Assembly: GCF_000425145.1 (NCBI RefSeq)
Contig: NZ_AULF01000017.1
Span: forward strand, 40,072 to 104,071
DNA length: 64,000 nt
Origin: Pedobacter glucosidilyticus DSM 23534
GTDB lineage: Bacteria > Bacteroidota > Bacteroidia > Sphingobacteriales > Sphingobacteriaceae
Direction of reading: 5' to 3'
Part shown: positions 63,268 to 64,000 of the stretch, piece after piece
Numbering within the stretch: the first letter of the stretch is position 1
Layout: each line of letters opens with the position of its first letter
The notes under the pieces: model-generated
What the model was told of the DNA's origin: nothing
Seen by the model: only the letters and a program-made list of their open reading frames with translations
Databases searched by the model: none
Position numbers and translations under genes: made by a program

Positions 63268-64000
63268 TTTGTTAGTTGGTTAGGTGGTTAGTTGGTTGGG
63301 TGGTTTTTGAAAGTAGAAAGTACTGAGTACAGAGTACTGAGTACAGAGCAGAAAGTAGAAAGTAGAAAGTAGAAAGTATAGGGTATAAGGATTGTACGTT
63401 CTTGAATATATTGATGCATATATACAATTAGGATAAGGTTGTCAAATCACCATTTTGTGTCAGGGAGCAGAGTTGAAGTGTCTCCAATCAACATTTTGTG
63501 TCAGGCTGAGCGGAGTCGAAGCCTTTTCTTTCCTTCGACTTCGCTACCATTGACTTTTTTTATAAAAATCTGATTATCAGAGTTATTGAGTTTTATAAAA
63601 AACGTCATTTCATATTGATTTATATGAAATATATTAGACCTCAGGATGACAAACGACTCCGCTCAAGATGACAAACGACTCCGCTCAGGATAACAAATAA
63701 ACCATCGCTTTGTCATCGCGAACGTAGTGAAGCTATCTCTTCATGCAAGGCTATCCTACAATCCCTTCAAACAGGTTATAAAAGAGACTGCCACGTTCCT
63801 CGCAGTGACAAACTAGGCGGTGATAAACTAGGCGAACGCAGTGAAGCTATCTCTTCACACAAGGCTCTTACACAGTATGGTAAAGAAAAGGTTGTCTCCA
63901 ATCAACATTTTGTGTCAGGCTGAGCGGAGTCGAAGCTCTTACTTATCCTTCGACTCCGCTACCATTGACGTTTTTAATAACATATTAATTTTCAATCAAT
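63259..64000. repeat. Repeat region downstream of the exopolysaccharide locus
   Basis: A TTAGGTGG array (63259-63304), GAGTACAGAGTACTGAGTAC and GAAAGTAGAAAGTAGAAAGT runs (about 63312-63378), ATCAACATTTTGTGTCAGG units (63488 and 63901), CTGAGCGGAGTCGAAG units (63506 and 63923), and reverse-oriented AGCGAAGTGAAGCTATCTC/GCCACGTTCCTCGCAGTGAC units (about 63715-63850). The 42-bp palindrome is listed separately. No gene. Confidence 0.85.
63602..63643. repeat. 42-bp palindromic repeat, copy 2
   Basis: Identical over 42 bases to 28236-28277, including TTTCATAT and ATATGAAA arms. It is followed by CAGGATGACAAACGACTCC repeats. Confidence 0.85.

Overview
The window looks like a chromosomal segment of a low-GC member of the Bacteroidota, most like the Sphingobacteriales (Pedobacter-type). 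The reasons are a SusC/SusD pair, a T9SS type A C-terminus, a PID-CTERM protein with an exosortase, a DUF4174 and a DUF6520 protein, and TAnnTTTG (-7) promoter boxes. The species cannot be named from the sequence. I see no rRNA, tRNA, CRISPR array, transposase or integrase.

Layout. 1-5.6 kb: small secreted DUF4174 protein, purH, an orphan membrane LytTR regulator, an unknown small protein, a tandem repeat pair and a DUF6520 secreted protein. 5.7-11.6 kb (minus strand): an operon of a TlpA-like protein, SusC and SusD. 11.6-14.7 kb: a candidate structured RNA, a small HTH protein, and a ParE-type toxin-antitoxin pair lying between two copies of the HTH gene, the second of them truncated. 15-18 kb (minus): an acyltransferase and a GT2 glycosyltransferase set in dense repeats. 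18.6-22.1 kb (minus): a large T9SS-sorted surface protein directly followed by a PID-CTERM exosortase substrate. 22.2-63.3 kb (plus): one long exopolysaccharide locus.

The exopolysaccharide locus starts with a Wza-type export lipoprotein and a Wzc-type tyrosine autokinase. After 3.5 kb of repeats come a GT4 enzyme, two toxin-antitoxin modules and a PIN remnant, then an ABC exporter (wzm/wzt) and CDP-3,6-dideoxyhexose synthesis (rfbF, rfbG, a reductase, rfbH). A close-packed run of GT2/GT4 glycosyltransferases follows, with a UGM-like flavoprotein, a WbsX protein, a hexapeptide acetyltransferase, an FkbM methyltransferase and a Wzy-like polymerase. The locus closes with a GT2 enzyme, a probable exosortase (XrtY type) and a WcaF-like acetyltransferase. 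In all I count 18 glycosyltransferases (nine GT2, nine GT4 or GT4-like) in the window. The genes could assemble, polymerise and export a polysaccharide carrying a 3,6-dideoxyhexose. The exosortase could process the PID-CTERM protein encoded about 43 kb away at the other edge.

The most unusual trait is the repeat load. Nearly every gap over 300 bp is filled by a few interspersed repeat families: the TTTTAACCACTGAGGGCAC unit, the GCGAGGTACGTGGCTTCTC unit, CTGAGCGGAGTCGAAG units, TTAGGTGG arrays, GATGGACAATGG arrays, GGATTGGGGATTAG blocks, AAAGTA hairpin elements and a 128-bp tandem array. Some of these reach into genes. A glycosyltransferase at 58760-60382 carries two in-frame repeat-derived insertions, a YoeB-type toxin has its C-terminus replaced by repeat, and TTAGGTGG arrays start exactly on the stop codons of four separate genes. 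Several small genes (HTH copy, PIN fragment, zeta-like kinase, a MAKSRNN fragment) are broken.
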